A DNA stretch of 26,714 nt from Welwitschia mirabilis (taxonomy: Eukaryota; Gnetophyta; Gnetopsida; Welwitschiales). Below are positions 1 through 9,682 of the stretch, piece after piece. The notes under the pieces were generated by a model. That model was not told the DNA's origin and did no database searches. It saw only the letters and a program-made list of their open reading frames with translations. Within the stretch, counting starts at the first letter, position 1; each line of letters opens with the position of its first letter. The stretch spans positions 128,982,285 to 129,008,998 of the forward strand of contig JBOZIK010000001.1 of NCBI GenBank assembly GCA_051453625.1, read 5' to 3'. Made by a program: the position numbers and the translations under genes.

Positions 1-427
1 TAGAGCCTGGCGAATAGTGTAGTTGGTTCAACCCATGTTTATAAGTTTGTAGGAGCTTCAAAGTCGTGGATTTGGATCCTATTGTGTGTGGGTTATTTTG
101 CGGTTTATATCCATGTATTCAAGGCACACCTAGGCACAAGTCCCAACATTTAGGTATAAATCATTCATGAGACCTAGACATTTAGTGGCCAATGACCAAG
201 CTGATAGGGGCCACGCATGGGTTTTCACTTGGTGAAGCAAACCAGTGACCTTAACGAGTGAGGTACAATTTCATAATGAGAGAGGGGGAGGGGGAGGGGG
301 AGGCGAGGGGAAAGGATAATGATAGTCTATAACTAAATGAAGAGCTCAAAAGAACGAAGTGATAACAATGAAACACACTGGTTTTTCAAATATAAGATAT
401 ATTCACATCCTAATAGGAATCAAAAAT
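1..427. other. Anonymous AT-rich sequence, no gene seen
   Basis: No convincing coding frame is visible on either strand. The stretch around 125-250 weakly resembles 1810-1930 (a shared order of short words such as cacctag, acctagacattt/acctatacattt and a run ending in ataatttcat), so both may be remnants of one dispersed repeat. The similarity is by eye only and weak. The G-rich tract within this stretch is listed separately. Confidence 0.4.
284..310 (+). repeat. G-rich tract, possible G-quadruplex
   Basis: Three runs of five G separated by single A, then AGGCGA and a run of four G. Four G-runs of at least four bases with short loops meet the usual definition of a G-quadruplex-forming motif. 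No gene is near it, so any function is unknown; it may be simple low-complexity sequence. Confidence 0.6.
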
Positions 428-580
428 AAGCATCCTCTTAATCTTGTATGTATGGATTTTTGTGGGTTAATGGGCGTACCCTATTTTAGGGATAAGTGGT
501 GGTTGTTTACAATCATTGATGGTTACTAAGCAATGACCTAGATGCTTGACCAATCTAAGATTGGTTGCCTTTAGTTAAAC
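428..580 (+). pseudogene. Copia integrase core relic
   Basis: In one frame the translation reads HPLNLVCMDFCGLMG, then a short spacer and KWWLFTIIDGY, then in-frame stops among residues resembling the SRMTW stretch. This matches the order seen at the start of the Ty1/Copia integrase catalytic core, where the first catalytic Asp lies in a 'HxDxxGP' context and is followed by 'YFLTFIDDYSRMTW'. The Asp of MDF is present. The fragment has at least two stops and nothing of the second Asp or the Glu is visible, so it is dead. It lies about 100 bp before an RT fragment on the same strand, so both probably come from one heavily deleted + strand element, unrelated in orientation to the elements at the right of the window. 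Confidence 0.6.
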
Positions 581-602
581 ATAGGTTTGAGACAAAGAAA
601 CC

Positions 603-606
<4 letters not shown>

Positions 607-638
<32 letters not shown>
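607..638. repeat. (AG)n microsatellite
   Basis: An uninterrupted run of AG dinucleotides, about 16 units, lying between the integrase-like and RT-like relics. It is a likely polymorphic simple sequence repeat. Confidence 0.95.
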
Positions 639-640
<2 letters not shown>

Positions 641-649
641 AGGTGCCTA

Positions 650-855
650 CAGTGATAAACCAAGGTATGCTTTTAAGTTTGAGGATGTTTTTGCTCTAGT
701 GGCTTGTTTAGAAACAATATGTGCATTTCTTGCTCATGTGATCCAACATGGTTAGAAGGTGTTTTAAATGGATGCCTCTTCAACATTTCGTAATTGGATC
801 CTAGAAGCCAAAGTGTACGTTACTTAGGCTAAAGGATTTGTAAAATTTGAGTATC
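650..855 (+). pseudogene. Copia reverse transcriptase N-terminal relic
   Basis: The + frame shows FEDVFALVACLETICAFLAH, then a stop, 'KVF', a stop, MDASSTFRNWILEAKVYV and AKGF. This follows the classic Copia RT opening 'ETFAPVARLETIRLLLALAA..GWKVYQMDVKSAFLNGxLEEEVYVEQPxGF' residue by residue in order. The first catalytic Asp position (the MDV motif) is kept as MDA, but there are three in-frame stops and the YVDD motif is not found downstream. It is a clear, inactive remnant of the same + strand Copia element as the integrase piece at 428-580. The integrase-to-RT distance is far too short for an intact element, so a large internal deletion is inferred. Confidence 0.8.
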
Positions 856-3300
856 CTACTTGGTTTTGAGAACACATGATGAATCAAGTTGAGATGATAA
901 ATCTTGATGAGTTGAGATATGCTATGTGTATACATTTTCAAATTTGGACACATTGACAATGACATCTTCCTCATCCACAAGAAGTCTCAATTTATCTAAA
1001 GAAGTTGATTCAACTCCTCCATATGTAACATCATATAGAGCTTGTAATATCAAGTTTTGATGTATCTAACGATGTCATGTTATAAGTCACCCTCCAAGCT
1101 AAACTACCATTTAGCACCATTCTACTGTCTCATCCAATCCAAGAATTTGTCTCTCTAGCCCAAGAGCGTTAAAACCCCAACACTTGGCCATTTTTACACT
1201 ACAGGTGTCCAATGTCGTACATAGGGCATCTAATAGAACAGCCCCATAACCTGATCTTGGATGTCCATGTACCTACAAAACCCTATTTGGGTTAATCCAT
1301 CACATTTTAACACTTTCAGATCCCTTAAAATCCTAAAACTATCTATTAATATTGCCCTAACCTCTCCATTGAGAAAATATCATGTCACTTTCATCATTTG
1401 CTAAGCATCCAAACATTCATCATCCCAATAATCAAAACCCTAATCTCATCTTGCTCATGGGCATTCTCAAGGCACGAAAGAGAACTTTTCATCATCCTTT
1501 TCAATATTTAGGGCATGCATGAGCCCTTTGTATTGTTGCTATGATTAATAAAGGAATATTTTCATCAAACTTACATTGCCCTTTTTGCAATATCTTGCAA
1601 CCTGTGTAAGTTTCTTTATTTTTTTTGCCATTATTTCAAATTATATATGCCTACAACTAAATTTCTTGTTATTTTAAAGCATTCCAAACCCTAAACAACC
1701 CAAATATATCCCAAAAGTCATCATAGCCTTCATCTTAAGCCTCAAATTCGTCTAAGTTCCATCCATCTTGAAAACTCTAGGTCAGGGTTTCAAATTTCTT
1801 AGGGTTTGAGGATGCACCTAGTCGCAAGCTTCAGCATCTTGGATATGAGCCATAGGCAAGACCTATACATTTGATGGCTAAGACTAAGCAGACTAGTAAA
1901 CCTAGCGAGTATGGTAAGGCTTTCTATGTTATAATTTCATGTGGAAAATAATAATAATAAAAATTAACAGAAATCTTGAAATTAACATTTTAGTGGTTAT
2001 CATCTTTCAACATATGTTTGTGCCTAGGATAATACACTTAGTATAGTTTGACATATTTTTAGATTCTTGAACCTTGGTCCTTTGGATTCTATTGTGGTGG
2101 AGCATGTACAAATGTTTAGTGACATGATGTTGAGTGGGGAGGTTTTGAGGATACACTGCATAGCATGTTGAGCATTGCATGCTTTCTTGGTTATTGCTTG
2201 TTTTCTTAAAGATCTACCAAGTAGACAAATCTAGCTCTCTCCACCACAAAGTTTAAGCACGTAGTATTAGCTTTATCATTTGGCTTTCAAAGATGTCAGA
2301 ACTTTGTCTTTGGTGGAACTTCCAATTTATCCTCGTGTTCACAACACTTTTGGAACAATTGCACCACATAATTTAGTTTCACAATAGGACAAAGCATATT
2401 GGCATCAAACATCACTTTGTTTGGAAGGTTACCATGGAGGGTTCAATTCCTCCTATCTTTATCCCTCTTGCAAACCGTTATAGTGAAACTTGGACTTGAC
2501 ACCAAACTTGTTTTGCTTATTGGACTAGGATAGGTAGCCCGATCCTGGCAAAACTTGTTAAACTCAGCTTTAATCTCAGGAAGAACAAAATAGTTTCAAA
2601 TAACATGCACTTATTTTTAGTTTTAAGCATTTTTATGTATTCAAATAGGAGAAGGAGCATTTTAAAGTTAAAAAAAATGTATTATACAATGCAAAACCAT
2701 AATTAATGTGTGATAAGGACATACTTATGAGATTTAGTAATCATTGTCTTCAATTTTGATAGTTCAAACTTTAAAGCATCTACTGGTTTGACAATATTCT
2801 TGGAGTAGACAATTGTTTGATAAATAATGTGGGGTATATGAATGCCAACATGTAAAACTTGATAGTTTTGCTTTCGAAAGCCCAAATTAAGAAGCCTAAA
2901 TGATCTTAATTATATATTAAGAGAGGATAGAGGAAATCATAACTTCTTCATATGGTCTTATTTGGAGAAGCTTCTCCATATGGTCTTATTTGGCCTCAAA
3001 GATGGTTACAAATGAGTCATCCCCATATATTTGATATAAATATATTGAAATACATGGTTGTTTGAAATAATGGCATTGTCTACTTAGATGTTTATATCGA
3101 ATACGTATCTATAACCTATCTCTAATGAGTTCTAAGCTACCAAACTTGTAAAACTTGTCGAGCTTATTGAGCTTGGCAACTCCGGTGAGTTGGATGAGAC
3201 TAGCCACCCTAAACTAGTTTAGTGATCTATGTACTAAGGTAGACTAATTGAAAAACTCAAAAGAGTGTCCTTGCATGGTAAACATCTTGGGATATGACCT
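856..3300. other. Anonymous AT-rich sequence, no gene seen
   Basis: No recognisable protein or RNA gene was found. Frames are short and stop-rich. A short duplicated word (atatggtcttatttgg at about 2948 and 2974) flanks the palindrome ggagaagcttctcc near 2964-2977. Given the Copia relic to the left and the possible LTR boundary to the right, this may be the decayed interior of a + strand element, but no motif proves it. Confidence 0.4.
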
Positions 3301-3301
3301 C

Positions 3302-3600
3302 AAAGTGGGGCATTGTTAAACATTCAAATGAGTGTTTTTAATTAATATTTTATTAATGTATCTTAAAATCACCTTTCATGGTGAAGCTTTTTTAGTTAAG
3401 TTTAGTTGTGATAAAAGAAGTATAGCTTAATGCATAGTTTCATAGGTGGTAGCAACTTTGGTCACACTAGTAGTTGTGTCTCTGTTTATTACCTATGAAT
3501 TGAGGATTTTCCCTTACCTTATGTTCAATACAAAATATTCAAGCATTCTTTACTTGAGCTTCATATTCAAGAGCTCTTTCTTTCTTTTCTTTGTCAATTT
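3302..3600 (+). mobile_element. Possible polypurine tract and start of a degenerate LTR
   Basis: The purine run AAAGTGGGG (3302-3310) is followed after three bases by TGTTAAACATTC at 3314. This is the usual arrangement of a Copia polypurine tract followed by an LTR starting TG. The next 280 bp are AT-rich, end in pyrimidine-rich sequence and show no coding. No matching second LTR, CA end or target-site duplication could be defined, so this is tentative. It would fit the + strand Copia relic at 428-855. Confidence 0.3.
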
Positions 3601-3731
3601 TAATCAACTCTTTGGTTTTTGAGTTGAACTTTCCACGGCGGTACTTGGCTTATGAGGTTAATTAATTTAATGTTACTTCAAAAAGTTAAATCTCATTTAA
3701 AGTTTTGAACTTACTGAACCCATGTTTGATA

Positions 3732-4021
3732 TTGAGATCATACGTGCTGGTGGATCAGACCTTGACAATAAAAGTCCCAACCATCTGATTTACCTTATAA
3801 TCATTTTTCTCATCCCACACTTCTTGTTCTACTACAAGTCCATCCAAAGAAGATTCTTTGTCACATCAATCCTTTATTGAGTTCATATGTAGTGGTGAGT
3901 TAGAGCTTGACCATAAAAGTCCCAACCATCTAATTTAGCTCATAATCATTTTTCTCATCCCACACTTCTTGTTCTCCTACGATCCCATGTAAAAAAGAGT
4001 CTTTGTCACATCAATCCTTTG
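3732..4021. repeat. Tandem duplication, two copies of about 145 bp
   Basis: Copy 1 is about 3732-3876 and copy 2 about 3877-4021. Landmarks recur at a constant offset of 145: aaagtcccaaccatct at 3771 and 3916, and the run atcatttttctcatcccaca in both copies. They share most positions but differ by scattered substitutions, so the duplication is not recent. No coding function is apparent. Confidence 0.9.
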
Positions 4022-4660
4022 TGTTTGTCTAAATTGTATAACATAACATTTTTCTCTATGAAAATCTCATGTCTCACCAACATTTTATTGTATATTTTGA
4101 GTCTTGCAAGTATCAGTTTGTTATACAAGATTTTTAATGTACCTCGTCAACATATGTTGAATAGCTTAGAAATTGAGGAAATGCCTTCTAAAGCCTTTAT
4201 AACTTAATGACGAAGATAACATTCCACCAATGGCTCCAACAGCTCTATGGATCTTTTCCACAGTGCCTTTGGTTGATTGTGTGCATCTCTCCAGGCCTTG
4301 GCACCTTTGGTGCTAGGGTTTTTCCCCCTTTTCTCTCCTCACATGACTCTTTTGTCTTCTCTTTGCTATGGTTTAGCTCTAGCAAATTGTTGGCTTCAGC
4401 TAGTTTTGTCAATGTTATTTCTTGATGGATAGCCAACAAGCAATGGAAAAAGATTTGTTAAGTCAAAAGTTAAGCAACTGGCTCAAATCTGTTGTCTCAA
4501 GCTGAAGTCCAGTTTCAAATGTAGAACCAAGTTCGTTAGTAGAACTGAACGCAAATACTTTGCCATTGACTTGCATTGCCCAAAATGCTAGACCATTATC
4601 TTAGGGTGAGATTTTTAAGCATGAAATGGAGGAGCCACCTCCATTTTTGAAGATTTCAAG
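4022..4660. other. No defined gene; probable 5' part of LINE
   Basis: Several short open frames exist on both strands (for example 4207-4425 on +), but none resembles a known protein. Because a LINE ORF1-like domain starts at about 4661 on the + strand, this stretch may contain the LINE 5' untranslated region and ORF1 N-terminus in decayed form. That is inference from position. Confidence 0.35.
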
Positions 4661-5060
4661 GTCGAAGAAGTTAACGGTGTTTCTTCTTTGAGTATTCCAG
4701 CTTCATTGAAAGAGAAAGTGCTAAAGCACAATGCCATTGGTTGGTTTTTAGGCCAAGCTCCAAATATTGTTATTGTCTACAATTGGGTGGAAAAACAATG
4801 GAAGTCAATAAGGGGCTTATTTTAGTGAGGAAGCTTCATAAAGTTTGTTTCATATTTGAGTTCAATCTAGCTCGTGGATGAGACTAGGCCTGTGAAAATA
4901 CTTAGCATTTTTGGAAGGAGCAGTTTCCACATTGTAAGTTGGAACCTCAATTCAAATGTAGACCTTGAATCATTTTATTTCTTGCCTATCGAGATAAAAA
5001 TTGAAGACCTGCCAATTTCCTTTTGAAGTGAGAAGAATTTTCTGATGTAGTGCCTCCTAG
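4661..5060 (+). pseudogene. LINE ORF1 remnant with DUF4283-like domain
   Basis: The + frame from 4661 gives IPASLKEKVLKHNAIGWFLG, then WVEKQW, a stop region, and later SSFHIVSWNLNSNVDLESFY and IEIKIEDLPISF. This follows the DUF4283 pattern of plant LINE ORF1/gag-like proteins: a 'xxxGKFLGxxP...WVxxxW' first half, then 'lvlrpWxPnfdp...pvWvrlpxLPxeFW' in the second half. The domain belongs to proteins thought to package LINE RNA. At least three in-frame stops are present. No CCHC zinc knuckle could be found between this segment and the endonuclease. The short open frame 5552-5737, just before the endonuclease, may be the ORF1 tail but has no recognisable motif. Confidence 0.65.
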
Positions 5061-5744
5061 TTTCTAAGATTTGTGAGAGTAGATCATTTGCTAGGCCGAT
5101 GTGAAATGTTCTAGAATACTAGAACTTGCACGATCACAGGTGCTTGAAAGAAACCACAGGATGCAGTAGTTATCAGTGACAGCTCAAAAGATTGGAATTG
5201 CAATGTGTATTTCGAAAATTTGAGACTGCCCTATGTAATTTGCAGTGATATTATGCATGAGAAGAAATCTTGTTCAAAAGTAAGTTCGGAATTTGTTTAA
5301 GAAGACACTAAATTTGATAACATAACTACCCCTTATCCTGTCAAGCTGAGGTACACTTTTGTAGCCTAATAAAGGCTAGCAACAAGGTGGGGGAGGCATT
5401 AGAAACAATGGATTACCAAGGCCCAAGACAATCATTAGAAACAAGACGCCAATTGTTCTAAGCCAAAATTCACCAATAGAACTGATAACAAAAGCCTATG
5501 TAGAATAGGCAGAATCGACTTTCACAGATCAGGCAAAATGCTTGGAGACAAATGGCACAAAGTAGAGCTACATTTGACCAATTGAGATTTAAAGGAAGGG
5601 ATAATAAGGAATTTGCTTCCTTCTCCAAAGATGTCTCAAATGGAATCTTCAAAAATTCTTTAAAAGAAGAAATTAAGACATTGTTTGATGAATTTCAGGA
5701 TAGAGTCCAAAATTGGAAAATTGTCCATGCTTACTGAGGGATAA

Positions 5745-6560
5745 ATAATTTCAACATTAAGTTGGAATTTTAGGGGCTTAACAGCTAGCCCCAAAATGAA
5801 TTTTTTTGAGGAAGATCATTAAGGATTGTGAGATAGATGTTTTTATGCTTTAAGAAACAAAGAACATGGACTTTTTTGCTTGAAGAACTTAGTGGTCTGG
5901 CCGACAGCTTTTTCATGCTCCTAGCAAAGGTTTCAATGGTGGCCTTATTATAGGTGAACATTCCATTCTTAATCCCCTATTTGTTATGTCTTCTCAAAAT
6001 ATTATTACAATTACTATTTCTATTGGAAACAAATTATTTTATTGCACAAATGTTTATATGCCAAGCAGTCATTGGATGAAATGTTTATATGCCAAACAAT
6101 TTGTGGTGAAACTTAAAATTTGGGAAGCTTTAATTATGGACGCTCATGATCTATCGATTCTTGGATGAGACTATAACCAAACCAGGATTTCTAATGAGAA
6201 AATGTCAAAACCAACATGGAGAAGGGTTGGGACAGTTTAATAGCTTTATCAAAAAATCACTTAATGGAGGTGGAAAGTGGACGTTACACTTTCACTTGGA
6301 GCAATCAACGTATAGCTTCAAATAGGGTGGAAACCAGGTTGGATAGGTTCTTTATTAGTAGAGTCAAGATTGTGCTTGTGTCTAAAGACTCCATGCTAGC
6401 TTCTTTTTTGTTTGACCCTAGGCCAATTCTTTATGAGCTGCTCTATCATGAGAAGAGAAGGAGATCCATCAAGTTTGATAGGAGTTGGATCCTTGTTGAA
6501 GGATTTAGTAGGAAAGTTGTTAACTGGTGGGTGAAGTGGCTCATTATAACCCTAGTTTGA
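5745..6560 (+). pseudogene. LINE endonuclease (EEP/AP-type) remnant
   Basis: SWNFRGL at about 5760 matches the 'WNCRGL' motif that opens plant LINE endonucleases. It is followed by an ETKN motif (metal-binding Glu), YCTNVYMPS (the 'xxxVYxPP' strand), a 'G-stop-DYNQTR' in place of 'GDFN', and YTFTWSN followed by ETRLDRFFIS, which equals 'YTWSN...SRLDRFLVS'. The 'SDHxPI' catalytic motif is reduced to DPRPI, so the key Ser and His are lost. In-frame stops and at least one frame change (near 6200) occur. The longest open part is 6216-6560. In a live LINE this enzyme nicks target DNA to prime reverse transcription; this copy cannot do so. Confidence 0.8.
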
Positions 6561-6777
6561 ACTTTTTCCTTACGCTAAGAAACGTTAAGAACAATATTGG
6601 TACTTGGCCTAACTGGCCAAGGATCACAAGATTGAGAATACGATCTCTCAGCTTTTGAAGCAAAATGTGGAGTTGGGATCTAGAGAACTGAATGATGTTG
6701 AGCCTAGACGCATCCAAGAGGATCATGAAAGGGATCTTCTAAGAGATGAAATCCTCTAGAAGTAGAGAGCTAAGATT

Positions 6778-8255
6778 TAATGGCTTGTTGAGGGGCACAA
6801 GAACACCAAAGGTTTTAATAATGCTGTGAAAGCCCACACTAGAAGGAATCTTATTTCGAGCATTAGATTAGGGAATGATATGATGGAAGATCATGAGGGC
6901 ATCACGATTGAGTTCATAAATGATTTTAGAGATCTTTTTTTCCCCCAAAAACATTGTTTCTTGGGAGCGATGTAATTTTGATCTTGAGGGTAGGATTAGG
7001 ACAGAGGAGTGTGATTCTTTTGAAGCTTCTATTTCTATGACCGAGTTAGCCAATGTGAGTTCTTCTTTATTGTTGGATAAGTCCCAAGGTTCTAAGAACA
7101 ACTTACTTTAAGATTTTTAAGGAGTTGGTTTTGGAAGATTTGCTGATTCTCTTGAATTGGCTTCTTTTTTAGTCCTAAAGAGAGAGGTGGTTGCAACAAT
7201 AGACTTATTGTTCTTATTCCAAAGAAAGCTGGGCCGATTCTTTTGGTGATTTACGTCCTATTAGCCTTTGTAACAATGTGTATAAGATACTTGCTAAGGT
7301 TTCGGCTTAGAAGTTAAGTGGCTTTCTTGATAGAATTCTCTCTCCAAATCAATTGGGCTTTATTAAGGGAGATCCATTTAAGGGAGATCTTTATGATGAG
7401 TTTAGGCTAGGTTGCAAAATTCGTCAAGAGGCTCCTCTCTCCCCATATTGATTCATCATGTTCACGAAAGTCCTCAAACTTATATCAGAAGGGAATTATG
7501 AATATTAGAATTGCAGACTTTGGATTCTAAAGTGTCCACTACATGGGTCGCAGTTGTCATTCCTACCCTTACCTTAGGAGAAGCTAATAGGATTCGTATT
7601 GCTATTGACTCCGTGATGAGTTCTACTATCAAAGGATCAGTCAGGACAATGCTAAGGTTTTGTTTCAGAATGTGAATATTGGCCTTAGGAATGGCATTAT
7701 CACGAGGTTAAATTGTAAAGAGGGGATGTTCCGTGATTCATATTTGGGTATCCCATTCTTTGAAGGATAGTATAAAGAAGTGATCGGGAGGAAGTTTATG
7801 GAAGAAGTGAGAACTAGGCTAAGTGATTGGAAGAGTTCTTTCCTCTCTCAAGTAGGCCAAATTTTGATTGTTAGATCTATCCTCATGGGAATGACGCTTT
7901 ATATGATGTCTATGTTTCATACCCCTTTCAAAGTGGCCAAAGAGCTTGATGTAATTTTTAGGAATTTTTTGTGGAGTGGGAGTAAAGGCCCCCATGCGAC
8001 CCATCTTGTAAGCTGAGACTCGATTGCCCCCCCTACTTCAACTGGTAATCTTGGTGTTGGAAGTGTTCTTCTAGCCAACCATGTGTGGTCTATTCACCAT
8101 AATAGTGCTAGTTCGACCCAACCATCTAAGAGGAAGTATCATGTTTTTAACATCCTTGATGGTCATCCTTCAAGGTGGCGTAATTGTTCTGCTTTTTGGA
8201 ACCATTCCAAAAACAAACATCTCTTTCTGGGTAACTCATCGCTTAGATAGGATAA
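6778..8255 (+). pseudogene. LINE reverse transcriptase remnant
   Basis: Linker and RT motifs occur in family order: WLVEGHKNTKGFNNAVKA (the 'WLxEGDxNTKFFH' motif) near 6781; EASISMTELA and 'LLLDKSQGSK' near 7025-7095; 'LIVLIPKKAG' near 7200; after a frame change 'GDLRPISLCNNVYKILAKVS' and 'PNQLGFIKGD' to about 7370; 'GCKIRQEAPLSPY' at about 7411; then 'YLGIPFFEG' and GRKFMEEVRTRLSDWKSSFL, ending in FRNFLWSGSKG at about 7975. Sequence to 8250 resembles the region after RT thumb. The stretch between the GD and the RQ motif is far too short, so roughly 80 residues appear deleted, and no YADD/FADD was found. The enzyme is dead. Confidence 0.85.
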
Positions 8256-8260
8256 CATGA

Positions 8261-8756
8261 TTTAAAGCAAAGTCATGTTTATAAAAATATAATATAATAA
8301 ATAAATGGGAAATTAACCATTATATTTTAAAAGTAGACATGTCTTACAACACATTTTAGACTAAATACAATAAGATAAGGAGGTATCTCTCTTCGAAACA
8401 TGGCACTTGGCTAATACCTAAAGGAGAATTCACAGAGGGAAAGACTAAATGTTGAACGCATGTATTGTGTGTTATTTTGTTGTCTCTTGGATTACATAAC
8501 CTCTTTCTAAGGTTATAAGAGTGGCATCATTTTATATGATGGGAGGGCTGATTTCCCAAGTTTTGTCCGTGATTGAACTATCAGAGAGTTTGAGGTTTTG
8601 TTTCAGCTGATGGCCATCATTCTGGAAAAAATATAGTTAAATTTGCCATCCTTCTTGTTATAATGATGGACAGTGAGGCATACATGCCCTTGGGTTGGAC
8701 ACACAAGAAGGGAGTGTAGATTTGTGGAATGAGCTGGTGTAATACTAATACTAGTG
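8261..8756. other. Anonymous sequence, no gene seen
   Basis: AT-rich sequence following the LINE. A stretch of short A/T runs at about 8278-8310 could be the degraded LINE tail. No gene recognised. Confidence 0.4.
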
Positions 8757-8902
8757 CCAAGGTATGACTTACAACAATGCTCAATATTATAGAATGCCCT
8801 TGATCATCGATCTTGTATCCCACATGTTGCCAAGCTATGACTTACAACAATGCTTAGTATTATAGAATGCTCCTGATCATTGATCTTGTATCCGACATGT
8901 GG
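8757..8902. repeat. Tandem duplication, two copies of 73 bp
   Basis: Copy 1 begins ccaaggtatgacttacaaca at 8757; copy 2 begins ccaagctatgacttacaaca at 8830. The copies stay aligned through ttatagaatgc, gatcttgtatcc and gacatg/cacatg, differing by about seven substitutions. No coding function is apparent. Confidence 0.93.
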
Positions 8903-9515
8903 GACTTTAGCCATCCTCTCTTCCCTATGGTATTTTAGTCATCATATTACATATTTGTTAGCTGAGCATCTTTGAAGCAAAAAATAAATGAAAACCAAAC
9001 AACTGTAGATGAACATTCAAAAGTAAATTTCTGTGGTCTTTCACCATACTATTAATGGAGATGTTATTAATGCCATCATTGTGATGTTTGGATATAAAAT
9101 GAACATGAAATACCTCCAATATTTTGGATGTGATGCAACACTTTAATGTTTGCTTGCTTGATAAAAATCAACATTACAACAAGCGCATATCTACATAAAC
9201 TTATTCAAAGGGAATCTTCCAATTCATGTGTTATTGCATTTGCAATTGTGAAACCTTGTTTTCTTGGTGTGTGTATTTGAGAGGATGGGGTGAGCTCCTT
9301 TATCCCCACCTATTGGATTATGTGTTTGTCTCAAACCTGCACACAACACTCATTCTTTCAATGACATCCAATATTTGATTTGCTATGCTTCTTATTTTTC
9401 AAGCTACCATCATCTTCTCAGATATTGGATATCGTTAAGACCAATACTACTAGGGAAGTTCAAGAATTTTGGCAAACCAGTAAGCTACTTAGGCAATTCA
9501 ATATGACCTAGATGG
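8903..9515. other. Anonymous sequence, no gene seen
   Basis: No recognisable protein or RNA gene on either strand. It lies between the 73-bp duplication and an LTR-head fragment. Confidence 0.4.
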
Positions 9516-9682
9516 TCTTTTAGAATTGGAATGGCACCCTAGAAGGGGAGGGTGAATAGGGTATTATCAATTTTTAGCAGTATTATCTAAAGCGTGACTA
9601 AATAATAATCTTAAGGAAATATATAAGTCCAATGGGAAAAGAAAACACAAACAGAGAAGTACACCACATATTTATAGTGGTT
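9516..9682 (-). mobile_element. Truncated LTR terminus related to elements A and C
   Basis: The segment contains ggcaccctagaaggggaggg then tgaatagggtattat, matching the LTR edge of element C at 17263 (ggcaccctagaaggggggg, tgaatagggtgattat) and of A at 11037. About 140 bp on it has accacatatttatagtggtt, matching atttatagtggtt in C (17446) and A. The match stops at about 9682, where plastid-like sequence starts. It is therefore the downstream end of an LTR (read on the - strand), interrupted or broken by the plastid segment. The outermost bases (tttagaattgg) have diverged from tgttaggatcg. Confidence 0.7.

Larger units (their letters stand above)
4661..8260 (+). mobile_element. Degenerate LINE (non-LTR retrotransposon)
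   Basis: ORF1-like (DUF4283-type), AP-endonuclease-like and reverse-transcriptase-like segments occur in that order on the + strand, as in plant L1-type LINEs. Every domain is broken by stops and frame changes. The RT core has lost its central part, including the expected catalytic YADD/FADD box. The 3' end is not sharply defined: recognisable coding fades at about 8255 and is followed by A-rich sequence (for example 8278-8310) rather than a clean poly(A) tail. No target-site duplication was identified. This is an old, immobile copy. Confidence 0.85.

Noticed and set aside
2703-2885. Small - strand open frame of 60 codons
   Set aside because: No recognisable motif, AT-rich composition and no neighbouring feature to support it; expected by chance in sequence of this composition.
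4245-4439. Overlapping open frames on both strands (4207-4425 + and 4245-4439 -)
   Set aside because: Mutual shadows with no similarity to known proteins; position suggests the decayed 5' part of the LINE.
4661-8260. Intact autonomous LINE
   Set aside because: Stops and frame changes in every domain and loss of the RT catalytic centre.
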